Assembly: GCF_900112755.1 (NCBI RefSeq)
Contig: NZ_FOMW01000015.1
Coordinates: 20,504 to 84,503, forward strand
Direction of reading: 5' to 3'
DNA: 64,000 nucleotides
From: Sulfitobacter brevis
GTDB lineage: Bacteria; Pseudomonadota; Alphaproteobacteria; Rhodobacterales; Rhodobacteraceae
Shown: positions 36,068 through 44,584 of the stretch, in pieces
Numbering within the stretch: position 1 is the stretch's first letter
Layout: each line of letters opens with the position of its first letter
Made by a program: the position numbers and the translations under genes
Notes under the pieces: model-generated
What the model was told of the DNA's origin: nothing
Seen by the model: only the letters and a program-made list of their open reading frames with translations
Databases searched by the model: none

Positions 36068-36442
36068 TTAAACTGTCTGATTTAAAACCGATTGGACTTC
36101 CGAGCTCAATGTTAGCGGGTCAAAAGGTTTAATGATCACCTTTTCCGCACCCAAGTCTAAGAGTTCCTTCTCTTCTGACGGTTGAACACGAGCAGTCAGG
36201 AAGATTACCGGAACCTCCTTAAGGTGAGGCATCTCACGCATTTTTTTCAGGGTTTGCCGACCGTCCATGCCCGGCATCATCACGTCGAGCAGCAATAGAT
36301 CCGGCACGAAATCTTGAACGACAATCAAGGCCTCCTCGCCTGACGCGCATTGGGTCAAAACGAAGTCGCCAGATAACTCGAACGATATTTTTGCTATTTC
36401 ACGGATGTCTGGGTCATCTTCTACATGCAGAATTTGGATCAT
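36068..36442 (-). CDS. Single-domain (CheY-like) response regulator
   Basis: 124 aa receiver domain only: acidic pair Asp9/Asp10 (HVEDDPD), phospho-acceptor Asp53 (LLLDVMMPGMDG), Thr in VIFLTAR and Lys in IIKPFDP. All catalytic residues are present, so it should be phosphorylatable; there is no output domain and no histidine kinase nearby. Convergent with the BLUF gene, the stops about 20 bp apart. Confidence 0.92.
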   Translation of the reverse strand: MIQILHVEDDPDIREIAKISFELSGDFVLTQCASGEEALIVVQDFVPDLLLLDVMMPGMDGRQTLKKMREMPHLKEVPVIFLTARVQPSEEKELLDLGAEKVIIKPFDPLTLSSEVQSVLNQTV

Positions 36443-36949
36443 AGAATCATATCACCTAAACGTTGGTTGCCCAGAGGCACGCAAATTTTTTCGTAGAAAG
36501 GTAAGCCAACATCTAAATACTTAGTCGGCTCGTCCCAAGGTCAAGACATCCCGGGCACCAGTTTTTTCAAGACAATGTCATCTCTGAGTCGCATTGATTT
36601 GGAAGGAGTCGTATCAAGCTACCAGTATCTGGAAGCGGTGCGCAAGGTAGCTAAACAAGGCGGCGTGTTAGGGCTTCATTCAAGGTATTGGCCCAAGCGC
36701 GTTACGGCTGATTGAAGCGGAGGCGTAAGAACTTGTTCTTGCGGAGAGCGGTACCGCGACCATTCGCCAATTTAGTAGAGCGTCAAAATTGAGACAAAAA
36801 AGCTGAGATGTAATTTCAAATTGGCGGTTGGAATGGGGGACGCTCAACGCACCACACACCCTAAGATGCTTGTTTTTAGCAAAATATTTTGATGTAGTGG
36901 CGGTGCTGTCAGACGAATTTGAACCAGTTTCAGTATGACCCTGTATGCC
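36443..36949. other. Stretch without a recognised gene
   Basis: About 500 bp of frame-broken DNA upstream of the response regulator. Short open frames have no RBS or family resemblance. It likely contains the regulator's promoter and IS debris. Confidence 0.4.
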
Positions 36950-37236
36950 GGAACATATCCGAAACAAAGCTGGCGCCACTCGGCGAGAGCAGCGCTTCGG
37001 TTGAGTTTGAAGTTGTCTCGTAAGTAAAGGTGGCGTTCCTTGTTGAAGTGGTTGTGGACCGAAGAATGGACAGCGGCAAACTTTTGCAAACATCGCATCT
37101 GTCGGAAGCGAAGCATGGCCCGTTCACGCCGTCGGAACGGCTGGTGTGAGTTTTCAGAACGATTGTTGAGCCAGCGGCCCGTTTCCTGCTTTGGCGCGTT
37201 GCCGATAACCTTCATCGCCGCCCCGTAGGATCGAAA
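36950..37236 (-). pseudogene. IS6-family transposase, C-terminal remnant
   Basis: The minus strand reads RSYGAAMKVIGNAPKQETG, RWLNNRSENSHQPFRRRER and KLNRSAALAEWRQLC, the C-terminal third of an IS6-type transposase with the catalytic Glu (SENSHQPFRRRERAM). Homology begins abruptly at 37236; the N-terminal two thirds are gone. It differs from the intact IS6 at 39315 (RAENSHLPFRKRERVM), so it derives from another subgroup. Confidence 0.75.
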
Positions 37237-37667
37237 GCAGGGCTCTCCACTTCCAATCCGACACATGCATGCAGCGGCGCCCTTTCGAACGGCAAAGCAG
37301 ACCTCGAAGAGAAGCGTGACCCGGATAAGCGATCCCTGATCAATTAAAAGAAGGGAAATGAGCTTGACCCAGACACCCAAATAGAGTGGCTGCCATTCGC
37401 TGCGAGTTGAACAAATGACGGAAATGGGGGCGGCTGCGGACGGATAACTTCCGGCAATCAGAATATTGTTAGCGGCCATGCTACGCGATCGCACGGGTTT
37501 GCCGAATGTGCTTTGTCACAGTGTCAGTTTATGCTTTTGGAACCGGAGCGCCCGGCCCGAAGCAGCCGGCCATCCTTCAACAAAAGACTAGGTGATACGC
37601 ACCTTGAGCGCCTACGGTGAGAGATTGCTTTCCCAAATGGGGAGTTCCATCTAGGAAAATACTAATC
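37237..37667. other. Stretch without a recognised gene
   Basis: About 430 bp between the IS6 remnant and the exported-protein gene. Open frames here run through the remnant without resembling a protein family. The promoter of the 37668 gene probably lies in the last 150 bp. Confidence 0.4.
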
Positions 37668-38885
37668 ATGAAACCAATCCGAAAATTAAGCGGATGCGTT
37701 ACACTATTATCTTGTCTTTTCTACCCATTAGCGGCTGCGGCGCAAACCTTGCCGAATGGAAATTACGACACAACTGATTTTGGTGTGATCAATATTGAAT
37801 GCATAAGCTCAGAGATGTGCTTTGGGACTTACGAAAACAGACAGTCTTACTTGTATTTGAACAGCAGGGACAACAGCCAGAATTTCACCGGTTATTGGGT
37901 CGAATCAGAATCCTCAAAACCTTGTGCCGTTACGCATCAGTTTCCCAACCTTCAATCCAATGCTTGGGGCAATGTGAATGTGACCTTTAATCTTTCTGCG
38001 AACAGTCTGTCCGGATTTTGGGGATACTGCAAAGATCACCCCAACAAGACACTGGACGGCACGCGCGCGCAAATGCACACAGCGCAGGACACTACAAGCG
38101 TTGATCTCGCCTCCATTGCCCAGTTTCTTGTCGGTTCGTGGTTGCCGTCGCCGGATTCCAGCGCGCGCCGAAACGATAGCTACACATTCAATCCAGACGG
38201 CACATTTGTAATTTCAGACGGCTCCTCTAATTCGCCTATTGGCAACTGGACACTCAACAGTGCTGGCCAAATGGTCATGGATGGCCGCGTCGATGAACCG
38301 CTTACTATTGAAATCGTCGGGCAAGACATCAAAATGGGAGGCGACCAGTACACGCAGGAACCGTTCAACGGTCTATCCTACGATGGTCAGAGCGTTTTGG
38401 GCGACGTACAGACCGAAGGCGTCTTTCAACCGAAATGGCCTAGCGATGGCACGACTCCCATGGTCGGAAATTATGAGTTGAGCTTTATCGTTTTGGGGCC
38501 CGTCGACAGCTTTCGACCAAGCACCGCAGATGCTTCAAGCAAGCCGATCTATGTTGAATTCTGGAACACAACCGAGACCACCACGACGGACGTCGATGGT
38601 CGCGAAGTGCGAAAGGACATCATGGGATTTTGGCCAACCGAGTACGAAGTCAGCCCGGATTCACTGTCTTTCCACGGATATCACCCGCAATGGGGAGATA
38701 TCTATTTCGATGCGCGGTTCGACAGCACACGTGTGCAGACACAATATAATTATGAACGGGGCGGCGGTGACTCGTCGGGCTTCGGCAAGCCCGCAAAAGC
38801 AGACGAGCCGCTGATTTATGGTGACATGCTCGTCAGAGGTCATATCTTTCGCGATGTCGCTTTGTTTATCGGCTGGTTTGAGTGA
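37668..38885 (+). CDS. Exported protein of unknown function
   Basis: 405 aa from ATG 37668 (an in-frame start at 37617 adds a tail without signal-peptide character). Signal peptide MKPIRKLSGCVTLLSCLFYPLAAAAQ, then a beta-rich mature part with a Cys-containing N-terminal section (CISSEMCFGTY, CAVTH, GYCKDH) and a middle repeat-like block FLVGSWLPSPDSSARRN / YTFNPDGTFVISDGSSNSPIGNWTL, reminiscent of lipocalin-like DUF folds. No catalytic motif or anchor is seen. Unknown function; probably periplasmic or secreted. Confidence 0.65.
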   Translation: MKPIRKLSGCVTLLSCLFYPLAAAAQTLPNGNYDTTDFGVINIECISSEMCFGTYENRQSYLYLNSRDNSQNFTGYWVESESSKPCAVTHQFPNLQSNAWGNVNVTFNLSANSLSGFWGYCKDHPNKTLDGTRAQMHTAQDTTSVDLASIAQFLVGSWLPSPDSSARRNDSYTFNPDGTFVISDGSSNSPIGNWTLNSAGQMVMDGRVDEPLTIEIVGQDIKMGGDQYTQEPFNGLSYDGQSVLGDVQTEGVFQPKWPSDGTTPMVGNYELSFIVLGPVDSFRPSTADASSKPIYVEFWNTTETTTTDVDGREVRKDIMGFWPTEYEVSPDSLSFHGYHPQWGDIYFDARFDSTRVQTQYNYERGGGDSSGFGKPAKADEPLIYGDMLVRGHIFRDVALFIGWFE

Positions 38886-38928
38886 TGGTCTTTACGCTGA
38901 GATCGATGATCCCTGCGTAAAACAAAAA

Positions 38929-38958
38929 CACCTCGGACCAAACAAATGGTCCGAGGTG
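38929..38958. terminator. Strong hairpin downstream of the exported-protein gene
   Basis: Perfect 12-bp stem CACCTCGGACCA (38929-38940) / TGGTCCGAGGTG (38947-38958), loop of 6. On the plus strand it is not followed by T's; on the minus strand it is followed by TTTTTGTTTT. It could end transcripts from either side, best on the minus strand. Confidence 0.6.
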
Positions 38959-39123
38959 CAAAATCTTGAAGGCCATGGAGGCCTTCGCGGCACGGCAGGA
39001 CCGTGCCGTGCCAATACCGAGCCTAATGCAGGCGTTGACCATTAGCCATGACAGACCCGTCTTCCTTGAATTCGATCTGCGAGGTCATCGTGTCCTCGGT
39101 ACCTGCGACAATACGCATTTGCC

Positions 39124-39252
39124 CTATGGATTGGACAATACACGCACGATTAGTTCGGCGCGTGAGTGGACGCCAAACTTTTCAAAGAGAATTGAGGCCT
39201 GATTGCGAACCGTTTTCTCGCTCTTATTTTGATTTGCGGCAATGTCCTTGTT
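39124..39252 (-). pseudogene. LuxR-type regulator, C-terminal scrap cut by IS6
   Basis: The minus strand reads PNKDIAANQNKSEKTVRNQA, then SILFEKFGVHSRAELIVRVL-SNP-stop, the end of a LuxR/FixJ helix-turn-helix domain. It starts exactly at the left end of the IS6 element, so insertion or IS-mediated deletion removed the rest of the gene. Confidence 0.7.
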
Positions 39253-40069
39253 GGGTGTTGTCACGTTAACGGCGTGAGGTTGGTGGTGCATTGATCTGGG
39301 CGTAGGGGATTCCGATGCAAAAATTTAAACTCAGCTACAAGCGCCACCGGTTTCCGCCTCAGGTCATCGCTCATGTTGTCTGGCTCTACGTCCGGTTCAA
39401 CCTGAGCCTGCGCGAGGTCGAGGAGATGATGCTGGCACGTGGCGTGGACGTTTCGTACGAGACGATCCGGCGCTGGACCATCAAGTTCGGCCCTCTGATC
39501 GCCCACGTTCTGCGGCGACGGCGGCCGCGCCCCGGCGATGTCTGGCACTTAGACGAAGTCGTCGTGAAGATAGCGGGCCGGTCATACTGGTTGTGGCGCG
39601 CGGTCGATCAATACGGCATCGTTCTTGAGGAAATCCTTCAATCCAGGCGAGACAAGCGCGCTGCAAAGCGGCTTTTGGTCAAACTGATAAAACGCTGGGG
39701 CTTCGTGCCCAAAAGGATCATAACGGACAAGCTGCGCTCCTACGGTGCAGCGAAACGCGAGGTCGTGCCTGGCCTTGATCATTGGTCCCACAAGGGGCTC
39801 AATAACCGTGCAGAAAACAGCCATCTCCCTTTTCGAAAACGAGAGCGGGTGATGCAGGGTTTCCGATCGCCGGGTAGTTTACAACGCTTCGTTTCGATGC
39901 AATCTGCAACCCGCAATTCCTTCGCCGTACCAGCCCGCCGTCGTTCCGCTCTCACCATCCGCTACCATCGACTCGAAGCATTCGAGGCGTGGAAATCCGC
40001 GGCAAACGTCGCTTGATCAATGATCGGCATGCCAATTTCCAAGCTCGCCGAATTAACGTGACAACACCC
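39253..40069 (+). mobile_element. IS6-family insertion sequence, intact copy A
   Basis: 817-bp element bounded by perfect 17-bp inverted repeats GGGTGTTGTCACGTTAA (39253-39269 and complement at 40053-40069) around one transposase gene. The 8-bp flanks (TCCTTGTT and CGCCAAGA) do not match, so it shows no target duplication. That is expected after IS6 replicon fusion or adjacent deletion. A second, interrupted copy lies inverted at 63458. Confidence 0.88.
39315..40016 (+). CDS. IS6-family transposase
   Basis: 233 aa. N-terminal helix-turn-helix (PQVIAHVVWLYVRFNLSLREVEEM), then the DDE catalytic domain with Asp in WHLDEVVVKI, Asp in IITDKLRSYGAAK and Glu in NRAENSHLPFRKRER. Intact and complete, so the element is probably active and forms cointegrates. 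Confidence 0.93.
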   Translation: MQKFKLSYKRHRFPPQVIAHVVWLYVRFNLSLREVEEMMLARGVDVSYETIRRWTIKFGPLIAHVLRRRRPRPGDVWHLDEVVVKIAGRSYWLWRAVDQYGIVLEEILQSRRDKRAAKRLLVKLIKRWGFVPKRIITDKLRSYGAAKREVVPGLDHWSHKGLNNRAENSHLPFRKRERVMQGFRSPGSLQRFVSMQSATRNSFAVPARRRSALTIRYHRLEAFEAWKSAANVA

Positions 40070-40174
40070 CGCCAAGATTTGCCGCCCATCAGGGCATAAT
40101 CAACTTTCGCGCGTTTCTCGTTGCAAAGCGCCCGTTTCGCTGCGCTGATAGGGTCAAAGGGAGAAACAACAGTT

Positions 40175-41335
40175 ATGACCGCACGCCGGAAAATTGCGGT
40201 GATCTCGCTGACGCCCTCTCCCCCTGCACCTGTCGCGACAAAGAGCACGCTTGCCGCGCTGGAAGTGGCATTTCCCGCTGACGATCTGGACGTCATCTAT
40301 GTGCTCGACATCCTGAAGCGATCCCGGGTGCGCATGATCATCGCAGCCTGCGTTGCCGGGGTCACCTATCTGCCTGATCTGCTGCGCGGACGCAAACGCC
40401 TCAAATATGCTTTCTTTCGCACAAATTATGTCTTTCGCTGGATCAAGCGGGAGATGGCGCGCCGCATCGATCCGGAGCGCCACGCCTTCTCCATCCAGAT
40501 ACAATCCTTGTTCGATGCGAGCGTTCGGGGGGTGCCGAACTTTATCTATACGGACCATGTCCACCTGGAGAACCTGAAGTTCGAGGGATTTACCGACGCG
40601 GACCTCTATTCGCCCGGGTGGCGGGCCTGCGAGCTTGAGATCTACGACAACGCGGCCATGGTTTTCACATGGAGTTCCAACGTCAGCCGCGCACTCATCG
40701 ACGGCTATGGGCTGGCCCCGGACAAGGTCGCTTGTGTCTATACCGGGAGCAACGCGCCGGTGCCGGTGCCGGTGCCGCAGCCGCCTGATGTCAGCCGCTA
40801 CGAAAGAAAGGAAATCCTTTTCGTCGGCGTGGATTGGGTGCGCAAAGGCGGACCGGTGCTGCTCGAAGCCTTCCGCAAGCTCAGCGAGCGCCACCCCGAT
40901 GCGACGCTCACCGTCGTCAGCCGGGTCCCCGAAGAGGAGGATCTGAGCGGCGTGAATCACCTCGGGCTCGTGACGTTGGAAGATTTGCCGGGCTGCTACG
41001 CGCGGGCTTCGGTTTTCTGTCTGCCAACGCGGCTGGAGCCGTTCGGGAATGTCTTCGTTGAGGCGATGTGGCATCAGCTTCCGGTTGTGGCAACGCGGGT
41101 CGGGGCGCTGCCCGATCTCGTGGAGGACGGGGTGAATGGCTATCTCGTACCTCCCGGCGATACGGACGCGCTGGCCGATATGCTCAGCGCACTTCTCGAC
41201 GATCCGGAGAGTTGCGCCCGCATGGGGACGGCTTCGCGCGACCGGGCGGCCGGGCGCTATGACTGGCCTTTGGTGGCTCAGGACATGTGCGCGCGCATTG
41301 AGGCGACGCTGGACGAGAAGGGCGCGTCACAATGA
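40175..41335 (+). CDS. Glycosyltransferase family 4 protein
   Basis: 386 aa GT-B fold transferase. The C-terminal half has the nucleotide-sugar site: ILFVGVDWVRKGGPVLLEAF (about 211-230) and the E-x7-E motif EPFGNVFVEAMWHQLPVVAT, followed by GVNGYLVPPGD. ATG 40175 with AAGGGAGAAA upstream is chosen; the longer 40121 frame crosses the IS border region. First gene of the polysaccharide locus next to IS6 copy A; overlaps the next gene by 4 bp. Confidence 0.88.
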   Translation: MTARRKIAVISLTPSPPAPVATKSTLAALEVAFPADDLDVIYVLDILKRSRVRMIIAACVAGVTYLPDLLRGRKRLKYAFFRTNYVFRWIKREMARRIDPERHAFSIQIQSLFDASVRGVPNFIYTDHVHLENLKFEGFTDADLYSPGWRACELEIYDNAAMVFTWSSNVSRALIDGYGLAPDKVACVYTGSNAPVPVPVPQPPDVSRYERKEILFVGVDWVRKGGPVLLEAFRKLSERHPDATLTVVSRVPEEEDLSGVNHLGLVTLEDLPGCYARASVFCLPTRLEPFGNVFVEAMWHQLPVVATRVGALPDLVEDGVNGYLVPPGDTDALADMLSALLDDPESCARMGTASRDRAAGRYDWPLVAQDMCARIEATLDEKGASQ

Positions 41336-42171
41336 GGACCCTTCGCATTGTTATCCTGGCGCTCTTCCCGCTCGCTTGGCCCGCCATGGCTGAGCAGCGG
41401 GATCCATCGCTTCTTGCCTGCGAAACACAAGCCACACAGAACTGGATCGCAGAGGCCTTCGCGGGGAGTGAGGTGCTCAACGGGGCCATGGAGGGGCGGG
41501 TAGAGGTCAAGGCACCTGCCGTGATACGGGATGCGACGCTTGAACGGGCCCGCATCGGATTTTCCCTGCGTCACGGCCCGGAGGGCACAGAGCGTCGGGT
41601 CGCATTCGTCAATGTCGCGGTGACGGACATGCAGTCGCATGACCGCTACGGCGCCGCGATCACGACCCACCGCAAGGATCCCGGGCTCTCGGTTTTTCTC
41701 AGTGATGTCGCCCTGCACCCGGGCTGGCCCATCTGGGAATCTTACGAAACGACGAATTACGATGCCATCACGCTCGATGCAGCTGAGGCGCTCTATGCCC
41801 AGGCCGTCACGATCATCGATTGGAATGCCGATGCGGCCATCGACAGCAAGGGGCAGACAACGCAGCTCGTCGATGTCGCAATTTCCGGCAATGGAAACCG
41901 CCCTTTGCGCCTGTGGCGACCGGGGCCGCACTATCTCGTGCATTCGTCCATTGAAAAGCCGGGCGGCGGCACGTTGATCTGGCTGAAAGATTGCGACCGG
42001 ACCCGCCTGCGCATCTTTGCCTCACGTTTCAACGGCGCGGACCGCTTGTCCGCCGATCAGGTTTCCTGTGACCAAGGGACTTTCCCTCACATCGAATACC
42101 TCCCCAATGACCCGAGGCAGACCGGCGACATGCACCCGGTGTTCGAGGTTTGCCCGAAATCAGTGGACTGA
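41332..42171 (+). CDS. Exported protein of unknown function in the polysaccharide locus
   Basis: 279 aa. Signal peptide MRTLRIVILALFPLAWPAMAE, then a mature domain with alternating short hydrophobic strands (VEVKAPAVIRDATLERARIG, HYLVHSSIEKPGGG, TRLRIFASRFNGADR) suggestive of a right-handed beta-helix as in polysaccharide-acting proteins, and Cys residues near both ends. The start overlaps the upstream glycosyltransferase (ATGA). Possible role in periplasmic handling of the polymer, inferred from context only. Confidence 0.65.
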   Translation: MRTLRIVILALFPLAWPAMAEQRDPSLLACETQATQNWIAEAFAGSEVLNGAMEGRVEVKAPAVIRDATLERARIGFSLRHGPEGTERRVAFVNVAVTDMQSHDRYGAAITTHRKDPGLSVFLSDVALHPGWPIWESYETTNYDAITLDAAEALYAQAVTIIDWNADAAIDSKGQTTQLVDVAISGNGNRPLRLWRPGPHYLVHSSIEKPGGGTLIWLKDCDRTRLRIFASRFNGADRLSADQVSCDQGTFPHIEYLPNDPRQTGDMHPVFEVCPKSVD

Positions 42172-42395
42172 TAAACGCCCTTTTTGGGCCTGTGGGGCAC
42201 CTCGCGAACCCTCAGCGAGCGGTTAAAAAGGCCCTTCAGCCTGATTTGTGTGTGTCGAGCCCCTATATCGCCATACTATAAGCACATTAACGATGCATGA
42301 AGCATACCGAGAAAGCTGTATGCCCGTTCCTCGCAAGAGGCGCTGGTCTGGATCGCATGTGGCATTTTGAGAGATAAGCAGGAGCATCAACGTTT

Positions 42396-44564
42396 ATGCC
42401 GAACGACTGGTACAGAAGCCGAAACGCCCCGCTCGGGACGCCCCGGCAGGACGGAGTTCCGGACGATACCGCCGATGAGCTTTCGCTGCTTTCTGTAGCA
42501 CTCAGGCACAAGGTGCGCCTTATCCTCACGGGTATCGTCGCGACGATCCTTGCCTACGCCGTGCTGACGCAGGTGACGCCAACCTACAGATCCAGCGCGC
42601 AGGTCCTTCTCGAGGTTCAGGCCGAACTCATCATCGACATTCCCAACGCCGTGCCGGAGGCGCCCGACGGTATCGCGACGCTGGGAAGCGCCATCATCCT
42701 GATTCGCTCGCCACAGGTCATGCGTAGCGTGGTCGAGGAACTTGGCCTCACCACGCGCGCCGAGTTCAATTCCACGCTGCGTGCGCCCTCGCTCCTTGAT
42801 AGAGTCTTCGACATGATCTCAGCCGGAGTGGACCGGGTCAGGCAGATGCTGGGATTCGAAGCTGAACCCGCGGGCATCGGTCGCGACCCGGTCGAGCGCG
42901 CGGCGCGTGCATTGCGCTCGAAAGTGTCGGTGCGAAGCCTGGGCGAATCCCGCGTGATCGAGATCAGTACCGAATCGCAAAGTGCCCGCCTTGCAGCGCA
43001 AATCAGCAATGCCATCGCCGTAGAGTACATCGAGCAGCAGATTGCGATGAAAGCCGCAGCGGGAGCGCAGGTAACGCAGTGGCTGGAAGAGCGCACGAAT
43101 GATGCGCGCGCACAGCTCGAAGAGAGCGAAAGGAAACTGTCGGAGTTCGGCAGCGAGATGATCGCGTCCGAGCGTACCTCTTCGATGGACCTCGAAGCCC
43201 AGCTGCTTGAGGCCAATACCCAGTTGATCGCGCTCGAACAGCAGCTTCTGGAACTCGGCGCGCAGCGCGCCGAAATCGCGAACCTGCGTGCGGATGGCAA
43301 CTATTTGACGCTGGCGTCGGTCGTGGAATTGCCCACCGTGACGACCCTGGTCGAGCGGTTGGCCGCCCTCGACAACACAATCGTTAACCTCACGGCGACC
43401 TACGGCGACCATTCCAAGACCCGCGAAGCGCAGGAAACGCGTCGGCAGCTCATCGTGTTGCTGGAAACGGAATCTGCCCGCCTTATCTCGGGCCTCGACG
43501 TGCGCCTGGGCGTGGTCGGGGACCGCAAGCGCGACATGGCCGCCAAGATCCGCGTGCTCCAGCTCGCGCTGGTCGATATGAAACAGGACGATTTTCGCCG
43601 CGACGCGCTGACTCGCGACTTTGATACTGCGCGCAACGTTTATGAGCGGTTCCTGCTGCGCCAGAAGGAAATGGAGCAACGCGGGCAGTTTCAGTCATCC
43701 GGCGCGCGGTTGGTGGCCGAGGCCGAGCGCCCGTCTGCGCCTGTTTCCCCTCAAAAGGCACAACTTGCGCTGCTCGCGGGGATCGCGGCAGGCGGAGGCA
43801 TGCTGGTCTTTCTGACGATCGGCGAGGCCCGCAGACCCGGCAAGGTAGAAGTGGCAGCGGCAGAATCTTCTGATCTGGTTGAATATGACCAGATGGGTGT
43901 GTTGGTCACCTTGCCCTATCTGTCCGACTTCAGGCATCCGCCGGATATCCTCCGCTATTTTCAGCAGCATAGCGATTCGAACCTGGCGATTTCCGTGCAT
44001 TGGCTGAAATCCTATCTGAAACCGCGCTCCAGAAATGGCACGAGCCTCATTCTGGTGACGTCCGCAGACCAGGGTGAGGGCAAATCAACGCTCTCGATGC
44101 TGCTCGCCGAGAGCTTCAGTCGCGACTTCTGTACCTTGCTGGTTTATGCGGAAAGCGAAAGCTGGCTTGCGGATTTCGCACATAGTGACGCCTCCCGGCA
44201 GGCAAGCTTTGACCTTCTGAGTTATTCAGACGACATTTTGCATGCGATTAATGGAGAATTCGATTGCGACGATGACTTTGGAGACCGGCTTGGCGCGGAT
44301 ATCGTGATCCTCGACGCGCCGGCCATGCCGCTCTCGACCAGCCTGCTCGAGATCGGACAGCAGGCGGACCACGTGATCTTCGCCGCTGCCAAGAACCGCG
44401 CTGCGCTCCACAAAATCCGGAATTGCGCGTGGTCGCTTGAGCAGATGGGTATTGCGATAAGCGCTTTGGCGCTGACCATCGTGCCGCGAGATGCACAAGA
44501 GAAGTTGACGCAGATACATCGCCCGTGGTCACCTTTGCAATTGCCTAAGCGGAAAAACACCTGA
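42396..44564 (+). CDS. Polysaccharide co-polymerase with C-terminal ATPase domain (Wzz/Wzc-like)
   Basis: 722 aa. A Wzz chain-length domain with a first membrane helix (about 38-56), a long periplasmic coiled-coil region (about 200-430) and a second membrane helix (about 453-472) leads to a cytoplasmic P-loop domain. Walker A is SADQGEGKST (about 553) and Walker B is IVILDAPAMP. The Walker A' segment reads LLVYAESES instead of the usual LLIDaD, and the C-terminus lacks the tyrosine cluster used for autophosphorylation. It probably controls polymer length and export; kinase activity is doubtful. Confidence 0.85.
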   Translation: MPNDWYRSRNAPLGTPRQDGVPDDTADELSLLSVALRHKVRLILTGIVATILAYAVLTQVTPTYRSSAQVLLEVQAELIIDIPNAVPEAPDGIATLGSAIILIRSPQVMRSVVEELGLTTRAEFNSTLRAPSLLDRVFDMISAGVDRVRQMLGFEAEPAGIGRDPVERAARALRSKVSVRSLGESRVIEISTESQSARLAAQISNAIAVEYIEQQIAMKAAAGAQVTQWLEERTNDARAQLEESERKLSEFGSEMIASERTSSMDLEAQLLEANTQLIALEQQLLELGAQRAEIANLRADGNYLTLASVVELPTVTTLVERLAALDNTIVNLTATYGDHSKTREAQETRRQLIVLLETESARLISGLDVRLGVVGDRKRDMAAKIRVLQLALVDMKQDDFRRDALTRDFDTARNVYERFLLRQKEMEQRGQFQSSGARLVAEAERPSAPVSPQKAQLALLAGIAAGGGMLVFLTIGEARRPGKVEVAAAESSDLVEYDQMGVLVTLPYLSDFRHPPDILRYFQQHSDSNLAISVHWLKSYLKPRSRNGTSLILVTSADQGEGKSTLSMLLAESFSRDFCTLLVYAESESWLADFAHSDASRQASFDLLSYSDDILHAINGEFDCDDDFGDRLGADIVILDAPAMPLSTSLLEIGQQADHVIFAAAKNRAALHKIRNCAWSLEQMGIAISALALTIVPRDAQEKLTQIHRPWSPLQLPKRKNT

Positions 44565-44584
44565 CCGGAGGAGTGAGGGCGATT

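Noticed and set aside
42172..42240. Possible terminator after the exported-protein gene
   Set aside because: Only a very short GCCC/GGGC stem and a weak long-range match; not convincing.
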